The notes under the pieces are model-generated. The model ran no database searches. It saw only the letters and a program-made list of their open reading frames with translations, and was not told where the DNA came from. From Tubulanus polymorphus (taxonomy: Eukaryota > Nemertea > Palaeonemertea > Tubulaniformes > Tubulanidae), in assembly GCF_964204645.1 (NCBI RefSeq), contig NC_134033.1:14822155-14882154 (forward strand): a stretch of DNA of 60,000 bases, given 5' to 3'. The stretch's first letter is position 1; every line of letters starts with the position of its first letter. The position numbers and the translations under genes were made by a program. Positions 20,422 to 34,053 of this stretch are shown here, in pieces.

Positions 20422-22011
20422 GACCTTGAAACTGACATTCAGGGTTTAATTCAACTTCACAAAATGTATCTTTCGTTGTTACCGCGGAAAATAAAAACTC
20501 AATAAAGATGAATGGAATCAGTTTATTTTATTTTTTTTCTGGTTAATCGGGATTGGAACGGTGCTGATAACTAGATTGATGCAGGTAGCGACACGATCGC
20601 TGAATGATACCCTTATCTTACAGCATCATTAGCTGCTGCAACTGCTGCTGAGGAGACAGAGATAAAGTTTCCATCACTAGCCGCCCGCAGAGAAAAACTA
20701 TCAAAGTAAATCGTCAAACGGAAATTAATTCTACACGCGCCAAACAGGTAAGCGTTCATTTCAATAAATCATTCTCATTATTGTCAAAATTGTTTTGTGT
20801 TTATTTTATTTTTTTAGTTTATCAAATAAATATTTTTCTGAACGAAAACGTTTAATTCAAAAATGATGATTTTCATCGAATTTCGTAATTACTGAGAATA
20901 GATTCGCCTAATCAAGCGCGATTAATTCCTCAAATTTTTGCTTAGACTCGATTTTAGGATTTCGAACCGTTCGCGCGTGCATGAAAACGAATGGATCAGC
21001 GAATTCAAAATGAGTTGAAAATATCGGAATATTTTTCTCGATCAATTCTGAACTCATCTTAGTTAAACATAAATGTAGATCATGCGCAATTTCACAGGCG
21101 CGACTTAAGTCAAAAGTGCTTTTAAGATCTTCAGTAGTCTCAAGTTTTGAGAACGGATAACCGAGACGGTCTCTAAGCCGTGGCTTAGAAACTAGCCCCT
21201 CGCACACTTGTGACAAAATGGTCTATAATCTTGCGTCTGAATAATTCTCAGATTCATTTGCCAGCTTTTATTTTTTTCCGAGAATCGTCAAGTTAAAGTC
21301 AAATTTAGGTTAGATTCATTTGGGTAAGATAGGGCAGGGTAATAAGTTGGTTTGTAGGTAGTATAAGGCGCGGGTAGGTACTTAGGTATTGGTAGATAGT
21401 TAGTTAGGATAATAGGCGAGAGTTAAGATTAAGTGTAGTGTGTATAATTCACGTGATCAAATAACCGGAAGCAATATTCACAGTGTTATTACTACAATTT
21501 CCCTTGAGTGAAAATGCCGATAATTTATACCTGAAAGAATTAACCAAACGTCGCCTTTCCTTCGTAACGTATGACGTCATGCGTAACGTATTTGAAACGC
21601 CGACGGGGGCAGCGGGTTTCGAGCGGAAACTTTTGAGGGGACGCGCGCGCTTTGACGCCGCGAATTTAATCGCCCGTTAATCCGCGGATTAAATCAATTA
21701 TTTCGAGCATGTTTTTTTTTACGTACGAAGCGTCGCGCGAATTAATCGAACGACTAAGTGAGGGGTAATTTCGGTTGATGAAAGATACGATTTGAACGAC
21801 GGCGGATACAACATAACGGTATAATTGGATCGTAGCCCGGGGCGTGTATTTTAAACTGAGTGTTTGATTACTTCGTTAATTCGTCTCTTCTCGAACTTAC
21901 TGAAATCTTCAATAAAAACTGTCAGTCACTGCGGGGTCGTAACTAACAGCTTACGGGATAAAAATATACACAGCGTGTAGTTCTACCCATCTCCGATCCG
22001 CCGCCGTCGTG
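20422..22011. other. Intergenic region, no supported gene
   Basis: No multi-exon gene could be assembled. An open minus-strand stretch at 20908-21216 lacks an ATG and recognisable domains and is not called. G/T-rich degraded repeats occur near 21300-21430. Confidence 0.4.
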
Positions 22012-23943
<1,932 letters not shown>

Positions 23944-23945
23944 GG

Positions 23946-24011
<66 letters not shown>

Positions 24012-24466
24012 GAGAGAGGAGGGAGAGAGGGAGAGGGAGAGGGAGAGGGAGAGGGAGAGGGAGAGGGAGAGGGAGAGGGAGAGGGAGAGGGAGAGGGAGA
24101 GGGAGAGGGAGAGGGAGAGGGAGAGGGAGAGGGAGAGGGAGAGGGAGGAGGGAGAGGGAGAGGGAGAGGGAGAGGGAGAGGGAGAGGGAGAGGGAGAGGG
24201 AGAGGGAGAGGGAGAGGGAGAGGGAGAGGGAGAGGGAGAGGGGAGAGGGAGAGGGAGAGGGAGAGGGAGAGGGAGAGGGAGAGGGAGAGGGAGAGGAGAG
24301 GGAGGGAGGGAGGGGGAGGGGGAGGGGAGGGAGAGGGAGAGGGAGGGGAGAGGAGAGGGAGAGGGAGGGAGAGGGAGAGGGAGAGGAGAGGGAGAGGGAG
24401 AGGAGAGGGAGAGGGAGAGGGAGAGGGAGGGAGAGGAGAGGGAGAGGAGAGGGAGAGGGAGAGGGG
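23944..24466. repeat. 523-bp uninterrupted polypurine tract: (GA)n then (GGGAGA)n
   Basis: Only A and G occur on the plus strand from 23944 to 24466. The first 65 bases are mainly GA dinucleotides, then the hexamer GGGAGA dominates for about 400 bp with interruptions such as GGAGGAGG and GGGGAGGGG near the end. The three-G runs separated by three bases fit a G-quadruplex motif many times over, and the polypurine/polypyrimidine mirror symmetry fits triplex (H-DNA). Apparent long ORFs on both strands here are artefacts. Confidence 0.98.
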
Positions 24467-25850
24467 TGGGTTTAGCGAGAATTGGCACCGTATAGGGTTA
24501 AAACCCGTAAGGTATAATATAACAGACGATGATAACTGCTGTTAACGCGCGCAGCTATAGATTAGTCTGTCTTTTTTACCTCTTACCATCGCTCTTATCA
24601 CTTAGTTCCTGGCCGAGTGATATCTACAGAATTACCCATCGGTAGAATACGTCATGTGCGCTGAGTCGAAATATACCTAACGGGAAATGTTAATTATTTC
24701 CTGACCAAAGATGGCCCCCGTACAACCAGCGATCCCGCCAGGTGGCGTGCAAAACAATAATGTCAACTCGGTTAAAATTCAGGACATTTTTGAATTCAAT
24801 TTCATCTATAGATTTCTAGCCTGAATTGAGATCGATCTTTTAGGTTCCATACATTTTGTCCATTGGCCCTAGTGAATTATCGAAAGATTGTTATGGATTC
24901 TGAGGCATCGTTAGATTAGAGTAGATTACACGTTTATTCATCCTAACAATAATAAATCGTACAGGATATAGCTACAAAATAGCAATTATTTACTAAAAAA
25001 GGATATGTACAAAGCAACATTTTGAATATAACTTTCGGCATAACAGGAAGCTACCATCATCGTCCCTTAAGGTTTCATCATTCAATTATATTTATTCATA
25101 CGGTTTGGTATTAGGGTAAGCCCAAAATTCGTTGTCCGAACGCGCACTGCCGCCACCTGGTGGATCCCCAGCTCGCCGCAAACTGGAACCTCGATCACCG
25201 CAGTCGACTTCGGAGTCCTCGGTGATTCGGCAGTAGGGTGCAGCCACGTACACCGGTATTTAAAAGTACGTTATTACGGTTTGTGATCGCTGAAAACGTG
25301 TAAGTGACATGTACAAAGCCCTCCCTTTATTGTGTTCATATCAGGAATGACACCCACCTACCTGGTCGACTACCGTTCCCAATCAACACCATTCAAACCG
25401 CACATTTTGCTGATTTGAATGATTCAAATTAATTACTTTCAGGCGCTAACGCGTCTCACCGAGATCAGAACATTAACATTAATCATTGTATGAACTAAGG
25501 AGTTATTCATCATTGGAGGGCTAGGGTTAACATTCCCCCGGAACAACCAGCGGAGAATTTAAATTTTATTTCAAATAAATGAGATGGCAATCTCAGTCGC
25601 ACGGCAAGTCGTCACGGCGGATGGCTCCGTTTCGATTCGCGGAGCAGTGGCTATTTACATACAAATATATATCATGCCATTTCTTCAACGGACAGATAGA
25701 ATTTTTATAAGTTAGCAAGTTTTAAAATCAAGAATCTATTCAATTGAAAATTGAAAATGACAATACGTTTCGGAATCTTACTAGAGATCAACACTTTTTT
25801 CGATTTTTGATTGAATAAACTCTTGATTTCAAAACTTATCAAATCTATAC
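24467..25850. other. Intergenic region, no supported gene
   Basis: No ORF with recognisable domains. A GC-richer patch near 25140-25260 contains CGCCACCTGGTGG, similar to a CTCF core motif. Confidence 0.4.
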
Positions 25851-25851
25851 A

Positions 25852-26180
25852 TATTGGGTTTTATCTTATTATCTGTTCTCCACGTTTGATTGTGATGGCT
25901 TTTCTGCCAAAATTGTTCATCCTGTCGTTCGCTGAATGTGATTATAGTTTGATTACAGTAAAATTCAATTCATATATCATAGAACGATGACCACACTCAA
26001 ACGTGGTGAACGGATAATAAGATAAAATCCCACTATTTACAGATTAAAAGAATTTAAAAACCAGAATTTATTTATTAAATCTAAAATATTTAAAAGACAC
26101 GACGTTTCGATCTCACCCTAGAGATCATCGTCAGGTGTGACACCAATTCTTTTAATCTGTAAATAGTGGGATTTTATCTT
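25852..26180. mobile_element. Overlapping inverted-repeat elements with a perfect 36-bp repeat
   Basis: A perfect 36-bp inverted repeat pairs 26019-26054 with 26145-26180 around a loop holding GACGTTTCGATCTCACCCTA. A second, imperfect inverted repeat pairs about 25852-25899 with about 25987-26036 and shares part of the same arm. It looks like nested or three-armed foldback insertions. No coding capacity. Confidence 0.75.
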
Positions 26181-26742
26181 CATATATCATCTATTTACCG
26201 GAAAGCCTGTTATAATGTACGAAGTCTCCACGCAAGTAGACATCGGGCGTGGACATCTTATTGTTTACATACAACAGCGTATGAGCTTGATGCACTTGTT
26301 TTCATGTCTATAAACATATACTATTTTGTTAGTATTCTTTTCCTATTTCCATTCACTGGGTTTCATAACCAAATGTGAAGTTTCGCTCTAACGAGTACTA
26401 TAATTAACTTCAGATGCTTCAGTCACGATCATTGTATGATTTTTCCACCGAATAAACAACTGAATTGAAAATTGAATTTAATCGAGTTCAATCTATTCAT
26501 ATACAGTCAACATCCGTTTGGACAGTACCGATGAGAGCAAAGAGATGTCGCTTGAACGAATCCGGCGGAACGAATGCTATTATCGTGAAAAGATTTTTAC
26601 AAAATTGTCTTTTTATTTCGATTAATCCTAATTGGACCGTGTACGTATGAGGCAGAAAATGAAAAATCTATCCTCGAAATCTTTCTCTACCCGAGAGTAA
26701 AAGATTAAAAGCGTTTTTAAGTATATATCATTATTTTTGTCC

Positions 26743-27200
26743 GCAGAGAAAAAAGTTGCAGCACTTGAAAAAAGATGGCACTGTGAAGAGTCTGCGAAGT
26801 AGTATTTTGAAAGTTCATAGCATTACCATAATTATTATCATTTGTACTCGGAGAAAGGTTGGAGCGCTTGCACTAAAGAAGATGGCGATATAAGGGGCCG
26901 TGGCTGTTATTTAAAAATGCAAACGCGTTTAGGTTATTACATAGTGTCTACAATGCCCGTAGCGGTATCCCGTTCAATTCTATTCTAGGAGTGCCCGTAA
27001 AACAAAATGGCGGCTTTTTCAATCCAGGGAAATAAGGGTATAGAGGGTGAAAAGAGGGCCAGTGGGTCATAAGGTTAGAGTCAGGTTTAGGATTGGTGTT
27101 AGATTAGGTTCTTATTATCATTTTCATTTTACATCGCTGATTGTTTTCGGAGAAAAGTTGGAGCCATTTCATCAAAAAAGACGGCGTTATAACGGGTCTG
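26743..27200. repeat. Three dispersed short repeats plus a second copy of the 589-932 element family
   Basis: Near-copies of a segment like GGAGAAAAGTTGGAGC followed by a Lys-codon-like A-rich run and GATGGCG occur at about 26743, 26848 and 27147. Between the second and third, about 26950-27115 resembles the left half of the element at 589-932 (ATCCCGxTCAAT, AAAACAAAATGGCGGCTTTTTCAA, then a TTAGG-rich stretch). Confidence 0.6.
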
Positions 27201-28667
27201 TGTGTGTGACTGTTTACACGGTATTGATGGCGATTATTAGCGGACAATACTGTTCGTTGTAGTAATTACTGTATACATCCGTATGAGACATGTACACAGG
27301 TAGAGTCGGACCATGTAACTATTAGCGAGAAGAGATGCGGCGACGAGATGGATAATCCAGCTTATCATCCGCTCGACCGTTTAAACATCAGACAGCAGCA
27401 GTCAGGAGATGATGCTGGGCGGTTACAGCCGCGCTTCATTCAGTATATCAATTTACACTCGATTGATTTCAACATGTAAATTGATAAACGGGTCGCTCGC
27501 GTTAACGCGGATCAATTAATTCTCGCTGAAACGCTTTAAACAGTTTGAAATCGAGCTCGGGTAGTTAGCGTAGAGTGTAGCCGCGGCGAGCGAGGTTATA
27601 GCTCGCAGCTATCTCCGTTTCGCTACCTGATTATTGCTACTTACTGTAGATAAAAAGGCAGAATTAATGACATGACGTATAGAGATTAAACGTTATCTAA
27701 TATGTAACAAGATTCATATACAACACGCGACGTAGGGAGGCGAGGGGGGCTGTATCGTGTAAAATCGTCTGTGCGACAATCAGTTATATCCTGTCAGAAA
27801 ATAGCGTCATCATTTCATCAAAATGACTCAATTTTATATCTCATGAATTCACACAATTTGTGACAAACTTCGCTCGCGGAGGAATTTTCTTGTAATACAT
27901 CAATCAGTTATTGTTATTCCCGTCTCCGTCTGTGTCTGTCGGTATAGTTAGTGTTTATATCGCGCGCGCGTGGAAAAAAACGAAGAACTTTCCAAGGCTT
28001 TCTCCGCTAAACACGATCGATCGTTTCGACGAGTTGAGGAGATTATAAACGTAGGAGAAGTAGAGGTGGATCGTAGTGGAATGAAAATACGAGTGGTTTT
28101 AATTAAAAGTTTGATGTAGTCTTCAATGAAAGCCGCCTTCGTCGTGTTCATAGTAAAGATTCATTCTAGCTGATCCGTGGAGGGGCTTGGTTTTCGATCC
28201 TTGTTCTGGGTACTACTACACTACCGTCGGGAAGGTTGGAGCTGAATCGGAAATGGCGATTGCCGAACCCGGTCCTCCAGGGAAACCAGTTCCTCCGAGG
28301 GGAAACTGAAAAATCGTTCCTCTATCAGAGAAAAAAATGCCTGATCCAATCTAAATCAGTCAGCGCTCTCTTCTATATCGGGAATCTTTTTAGTACTTGA
28401 GTCGGCGGTCAGCTTCTTACAGATACAGTCGAATCACGTTCTATCAAACGTCAATCTGTCACGTTAACGCTGTAACGCAAGCGTTACGCTGCCTGACGTT
28501 CTAGTCAGTATCATTATTACCCTCTGTGGGATTTCGGTTCCATCTATCACTAAAGGGTCCCATTCGCCTGAGGCCACTTTAGTATCGGCAGAACGTAGTT
28601 GAGATTTGTAGAGGAATAAGTAACAACAGACTTTACTGCGGCTGGTTTTTATAGCGCCGACGACTCA
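27201..28667. other. Intergenic region, no supported gene
   Basis: No coding region I can defend. A 67-codon ORF on the minus strand at 27948-28151 has no recognisable features. Confidence 0.35.
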
Positions 28668-28935
28668 TATTGGTGGAGGTCACAGTGGTCTCACTGAAAG
28701 ACGTGGTCTCACTGAAAGTGGTCTCACTGAGAGGTCACACTCAAAGAGGTCACACTGGTTTTTCTGAAAGTAGCCTCACTGAGACAGGTCAAACTGAGAG
28801 AGTTCACATAGGGAGTTCACATTGAAAAAGGTCACACTAGTGTTCTCACTGAGAGACCATTGAGAGGTCACACTGACAGAGGTCACGTGGGGAGGTCACA
28901 ATGAGAGAGGCTACATTGAAAATGGTCTCACTGAG
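28668..28935. repeat. Degenerate minisatellite of GAGGTCACACTGA-type units with AGGTCA half-sites
   Basis: Irregular units of about 14-25 bp built from GAGGTCACACTGAGAG and GTGGTCTCACTGAAAG. Eight exact AGGTCA hexamers occur, all in plus orientation. AGGTCA is the classical nuclear-receptor half-site; whether this array is used is unknown. Confidence 0.8.
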
Positions 28936-31355
28936 ACAGATATTATATCATTGTAGGAGTTGGGACAGGCCACATTTTTCAGATCTATTTTCTTTAAGGT
29001 TTTGTCTCCGATTCTTTGATGTTCATTTCGTTCTGATTGAACATTGTAACATAAAGATAATTAGAGAACTTAAAGAGACATGTCACGTGACCACACGCTT
29101 ACGTATACGCAGACGACACAGCTACTTCATCTTGTATGTGTTTTCTTCGTGTAGAATTTTGTAACCGACATAAGCAGGGGAGCAACTAGGAGGATCTCGT
29201 ATCTCGCTAGTCTGTCTCAGTTGCTGCGAATCGGAGCGCAGTCGACATAAGCTGGGCTGCGATCACGGTAGCTCTCAGTAGCGTCGGTAGGAGTCGGTAG
29301 GCGTCGCTCGTCGAGCCAGCCTTCAGAGTAACATGGGGGCCACTGAAATGGCATCCGTTCGTCAAAATTGATCATAAATCAGCCGTAGACGTCCAACACC
29401 TACCGATCGTTAAATTGCGAACATCGTCTCGAGGATTGTTCTCTCACCCGATGATTAAAGACCACTATGGGTAGTCTATATCATTCTGTTAGAGCAACCT
29501 AGCTCAAGTTTGAGTTCAAATCTGCATATGACAGGCTCTATAGGCAAGAAAAAACAAACAATGAAAAGTTCAATTTCTAAGCATTATGATAAAAAAGAGA
29601 GGATAAAAGGAGCTTGTTGTGTGTGGGTCAAGCAGAGCCTTTATGAGGCTGCTGTCGCGAGCGCTAGTAATAATTGGATGGAAAAATGAAGCAACGAAGG
29701 GAAAAGAAATGAGAATTGATAAATTTCGTAAGTTTAAGGAGAGTTTGTATAAGCTTGAAAGTTGAATAAATGCTTTATATTCGAATATAATTTACAGTGT
29801 ACAACAGCATAATAATACAAAATACAGGACCCAGTTCCACAGTTCTGTGTTAAGATTTGACTCCGAGTTAAGATTTGAAAATGCACTAATCTTAACTCAG
29901 AGTCAACTCTAACTCACAACCTGTGGAACTGGATCCTGTAGGGGTATGTACAACCCTAAGAAATCGTTTATGTTAAGCAGTACCGAAGAAGTTGCAATTA
30001 TAACAATTAAGGTTAAACGATGGATGTTATCGAAAGGCGGAGGTGAGGAAGGATATGTGAGTTTAAGTATTTTCAATTTAAACTATGCCAGCACACGATA
30101 GGGTTTTTCACGGTGGCAATTTACATACACCCGAACAACGCGCTCGAGCAAATTTACTGGATCAGCATGACGTCACACATAGATAGACATTTTCTTTGAT
30201 CTTAAAATAGGGATTGTCGCCGTTCATTTATTTGATTGGTAGATTTCGTTTTATTTTTTTTCTTTTCATTTGGTCTACCTTAATAACCTTGTGAGTTAGA
30301 GTTGACTCTTAATACCTTAATAACCCTCCACCTGCCAGGATCGAAACAGGGGTTTTCATTTCGAAATCGGAAATCGAAGCACAGACAATATACGAAGTTG
30401 CGTGATCGGCAGTCGAATTTACAGAATTTTTTTCTGTTTAAATCGAAGTACACAATTGGGAAAATCGGTTCATTCAAACAATATTTTAACCAGCCTGAAC
30501 CAGCAAGCGACCGATCGGGGTTAATTCAGTTGGCTGCCCTACTTGGATGGTGCTACCATATTGTTGTGATATTGGTAATATGCTAACTCGGAGATTTCAA
30601 CTGATCAATTTCAAATTCAGAGTTCAATTCCACTGATTCCAATCGTTCAAATATACATTCTATTTTGAATTTAAGAATATTCATGAACGTGTAGTAAACG
30701 CATTTTAAACGTATTCGTATTTTGAGAAAATCGGGTCAACCAGTATAGCAGGCGAACGCCAGCCCTGGCAAGCGGATATCAACCGGGCAGAATTTATGAC
30801 AAACAATTACAGAAATCTGATTGGATGTTTAATAAAAGTGCCGTCGATAGTAACAAATATAGTGCGTAAATCTCGCGGGAGAGAATTCCAGTCACGAGAA
30901 TATAACGAGATTTCACCGAGAGATTTCGTCATCCGACATAATTTCATTCTTTTTTTTTAATTTTCTATGGAATAATCGTTCGCCGGTGTCGCTTTCTTTA
31001 CGCCCCGAATCTGACGACGACATGGGCGTCAACGGCGCCGGTAACCCAGACAATAGAGCTCGCCGGTTTGATCGTAGATGCCGCTGGAACTGAGAGAGAG
31101 GGGAGGACGCGGAATAAACGAACGGTAAATTCTCCAGCGAGATAATCTCAGTCAATTAACCGATCACTTCACATTCATCACTAGTCGTTATTATTCATCC
31201 CGCCGAGATGTGATCAACTAAAAACATTTCCATTCGGACTGTTAACTGTTCCCCGCGCGACGTAATCATACGCGAATCCGGCGCCGACTGCGGCGACACT
31301 GATTGCCCAATTCGCTGATAACTTCACCTCTGATTTCGTATTCAGATTTCAGTTT
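28936..31355. other. Intergenic region upstream of the neuropeptide gene
   Basis: No coding region supported apart from the hairpin element at 29823-29940. It presumably holds promoter and non-coding 5' exon(s) of the neuropeptide gene, not locatable with confidence. Confidence 0.35.
29823..29940. mobile_element. Foldback element with arms of about 53 bp
   Basis: 29823-29876 (TACAGGACCCAGTTCCACAG...) is an imperfect reverse complement of 29888-29940 (...GTGGAACTGGATCCTGTA). Single arms of the same family (CAGTTCCACAGTT or its complement) recur at about 14928, 20172 and in the tandem block at 38700-38985. Confidence 0.75.
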
Positions 31356-31365
31356 TATATATAAG
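31356..31365 (+). promoter_or_regulatory. Possible TATA box for the neuropeptide gene
   Basis: TATATATAAG lies about 1 kb upstream of the neuropeptide coding exon. That exon begins at a splice acceptor, so an upstream non-coding exon is expected. The link is tentative. Confidence 0.25.
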
Positions 31366-32346
31366 CGTTAATGTCCTTGTGGGATTTCGTCGGCTTCGGG
31401 GGATAGGGGTAAATACCTAGGAACCTGTCATCGATAACGACTCGTCGGCAGTCTCATCACAGCTAACCACCTACACTACTTTCACTGCGTATTAATTTGT
31501 ATTTACTCGCTCGATATCTCCGGGGAAATTACTGTCTATAAATGATTTTAGGGTAAATAGAAAAGCTGAATATTTATGTCGAAAATATTTCTAGAAATGA
31601 AGCTTCGAAAATAGAAATTTCAGAATTCAGAATCAGGCTTCGGTATTTCGTAGCGAAGCGTGTGCTCCGCGAAGCGGTTATACAAGTCGTGTCCGGTAAT
31701 GAAATGTTGTATCGCTGGCCAGTTGTTCAATCTAAGATGTTTTTGGTACAAAATGCTTTGCAAAACTAGGATTTAGGAGAACACCCCCAACCCAGAAAGA
31801 GGTGCACCCCAAAAGTAGGGCGCATCGTATATTTAAAAGGGCACCCCGAGAAAAGCTAATCGGAAAAGAGCTCGAAATACAGAGAACAAGGTTATGAATT
31901 TGAACTTTTTTAGGTATCAGCTTGATATTTGTTATTTTCCCGTGACATTTCGCGGTAGATCGATATTTCTAGGAGGAGATGCGTAGGCCTACCCTTGCAC
32001 TCTCCCCTTGGAATCCAACATTGGGATCCATCCTCGCGATAACGATCGCCGGGATAGCGACATTTATCAACGGGATAGTCTTATCATGACGGGGCTGACA
32101 CGCCGCAGCCTGGTAGTGTATAGGGCGTAATACGGGGTTGTAGAATTTAATCGCAAGCAAGTGTTAAAATCTGATGTGCATGCGAATTAGTGTGAGTCGC
32201 TACAGCCTGTCAGTATCGAGTATCTTTCGAGTACCATCGACAGCCTCTTCTCGTGTCCATCCCATTCCACCAAAATATGTCGGTTAGATCGAATGAGACC
32301 TTTCGTTGCTCTCAATTATGATTGTATTTTTCAGGTTTCAACGATC

Positions 32347-32904
32347 ATGTCGTCGTGCAAGCGTTTACTCGGAGTATTTCTAGTGATTGTAATCAGTGTG
32401 TCGGGCATCGGCGGTCATCAACTCAGAAAGAAACAATCGTCGTATTTCAACGGAATATCCGAAATCAAATCCAGGAAAATCATCGACAAACTTCGCGAAC
32501 TTATGGCTAATAACGAGTTAGCGCGTCATCGAGAAGCGACGCCTGTCGACTCGATTAGCAACGATAAAACTGACCTTCCCGATCTCAAGGTCATCGGTTC
32601 GGAAACCGCCGAGAAACGGGAACCGAAATTTAACCCGTCTGGATGGCGCCGCAAGAGGTCGCTAGGAGACTATAGCGCCGGGTTGAGTAGATCCGCTAGT
32701 CTATACGATTTACGGCGATTAATAGAAAATCTGAGGAAGAAGTTTAATGTAGAGAGGAGAGGAGAACCGAATTTCACAGCTTCCGGTTGGAGGAGAAAAC
32801 GTAGCCTAGCAACCGGATTCATGGCGCTTAAAGGTCATATTCGCCACCAGAGGGAGTTACTGGCGAAACGGGCTAAACCTAAATTCAGAGGTTCGGGTTG
32901 GTAA
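32347..32904 (+). CDS. Neuropeptide precursor giving three peptides ending Ser-Gly-Trp
   Basis: A 185-residue precursor. A splice acceptor (TTTTTCAG) lies just before the ATG at 32347, so the 5' exon is non-coding and the in-frame ATG at 32293 is probably intronic. Residues 1 to about 23 are a signal peptide. Three related peptides follow, each bounded by basic cleavage sites: EPKFNPSGW after EKR and before RRKR; GEPNFTASGW after ERR and before RRKR; AKPKFRGSGW after AKR, ending at the stop codon. The shared pattern is P-(K/N)-F-x-x-S-G-W. No Gly follows the Trp, so the C-terminus should be a free acid, and the stop codon after the last copy agrees. Spacer peptides separate the copies. It would be processed in the secretory pathway of neurons or endocrine cells. 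I do not recognise the family. Confidence 0.85.
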   Translation: MSSCKRLLGVFLVIVISVSGIGGHQLRKKQSSYFNGISEIKSRKIIDKLRELMANNELARHREATPVDSISNDKTDLPDLKVIGSETAEKREPKFNPSGWRRKRSLGDYSAGLSRSASLYDLRRLIENLRKKFNVERRGEPNFTASGWRRKRSLATGFMALKGHIRHQRELLAKRAKPKFRGSGW

Positions 32905-33013
32905 ACTGTGTGTCAGAACTTATAAAAAAAAACATCGAAAAAATTGTATTTCGACTGGATGATTAAACAAGGTCAATCGCAATTTGTCAATTTATACTCG
33001 ATATTTTTGTAGG

Positions 33014-33019
33014 AATAAA
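33014..33019 (+). terminator. Poly(A) signal of the neuropeptide gene
   Basis: AATAAA about 110 bp after the stop codon. Confidence 0.6.
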
Positions 33020-33910
33020 ATAAGATATGCGTCGATCTGACATCCTCAAACACGTGTGTGTCCTATTCACTCATCATTTACAGATGGAGTATATGTATTT
33101 GGGAGGGAGGTGAATAGATATCTTCGTGGTTTAATGAGAGAGGGTTTAAAAAGTTAGGGGCATGGGGAAGGGAGGTTAAATAGAGGTGTGGAATAGGCCT
33201 ACTAAAAAAGGATGAATTTGTGTGGTGTTTAAATGAGAAAGATGGAGAATAGTAAGAATGGAAGATGGAGGATCTTATTGAAGGTACATAGGAGGTGTGA
33301 AGAGGGCGCAAAATGAGTTGGAGAAGGGGAGAGAATGAGAGATAAAGGACCATGTAGGGATGTGAACGTTAAATATCGATTATTTGTAGTTGCTGGTGAC
33401 GTCACATATAACAGGGGAGAAGATAGAGAGAGATGGAGCCGAACAGACGAGTGATTACCACAGCTGATAAACCGTACATGATAATCCGTTTATATCGACA
33501 TCGAAACTGTCGTGTCAACACAAAACATCCCCAGCTACCAAACGTCTCGCTAGCTCGCGTCTCTGTGTGTGAGCGTGTGCCTCAGAAAACTGCATTTCTT
33601 CACTCGAACTCCAGCCCGTTGCATTAACCAACACCCCAACACCCCCGCCCTCGAAACTTCCTTTCAATGTCAGTCAATACACTCTAGTTCAATCTCCTGT
33701 GCAACTGACATCCCCTAAAGTCGTCCTCCCAGCCAACCAGTCCCTGCAACGTTAGTCCTTTTCTTCAGGAGGGCTCCTCTCTAAGGGAACCCGTTCTGGA
33801 CAGCAGCTGCCGCAGTCCTCCCTCCGACAACAGCGATGTCCTCAGTCGTCGGTGCAACAGAATTCTCCATTCAGCACATGAAAAGCATTAAGTTTGTTGA
33901 TATATGTATC
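33020..33910. other. Spacer between convergent neuropeptide and guanylate cyclase genes
   Basis: Purine-rich sequence with degenerate GGGAGG and GAGAGA stretches (33100-33440) followed by C-rich sequence. No supported gene. Confidence 0.4.
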
Positions 33911-33916
33911 TTTATT
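33911..33916 (-). terminator. Poly(A) signal of the guanylate cyclase gene
   Basis: TTTATT on the plus strand is AATAAA on the minus strand, about 140 bp after the predicted stop. It supports the placement of the last coding exon. Confidence 0.55.
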
Positions 33917-34053
33917 CAAGAATAACATTTTATGAAATTCTAATAGCCTGTTCAGTATGTCTGTTATACAGGACATTTACTTATGGAATCGATGTGAAAT
34001 CATAATTGTTTCAATATGTAAGAACATTTCTTACTTGAAATCATTTTGATATT

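Noticed and set aside
20908-21216. Minus-strand open frame of about 100 codons with protein-like composition
   Set aside because: No ATG at its start, an in-frame stop just upstream, no domain I recognise, and part of it reads like degraded TCTAAGCCGTGGCTTAG repeat sequence. A single coding exon of an unseen gene remains possible.
32293-32346. Upstream in-frame ATG for the neuropeptide precursor
   Set aside because: A TTTTTCAG acceptor lies between it and the next ATG, and starting at 32347 gives a proper signal peptide.
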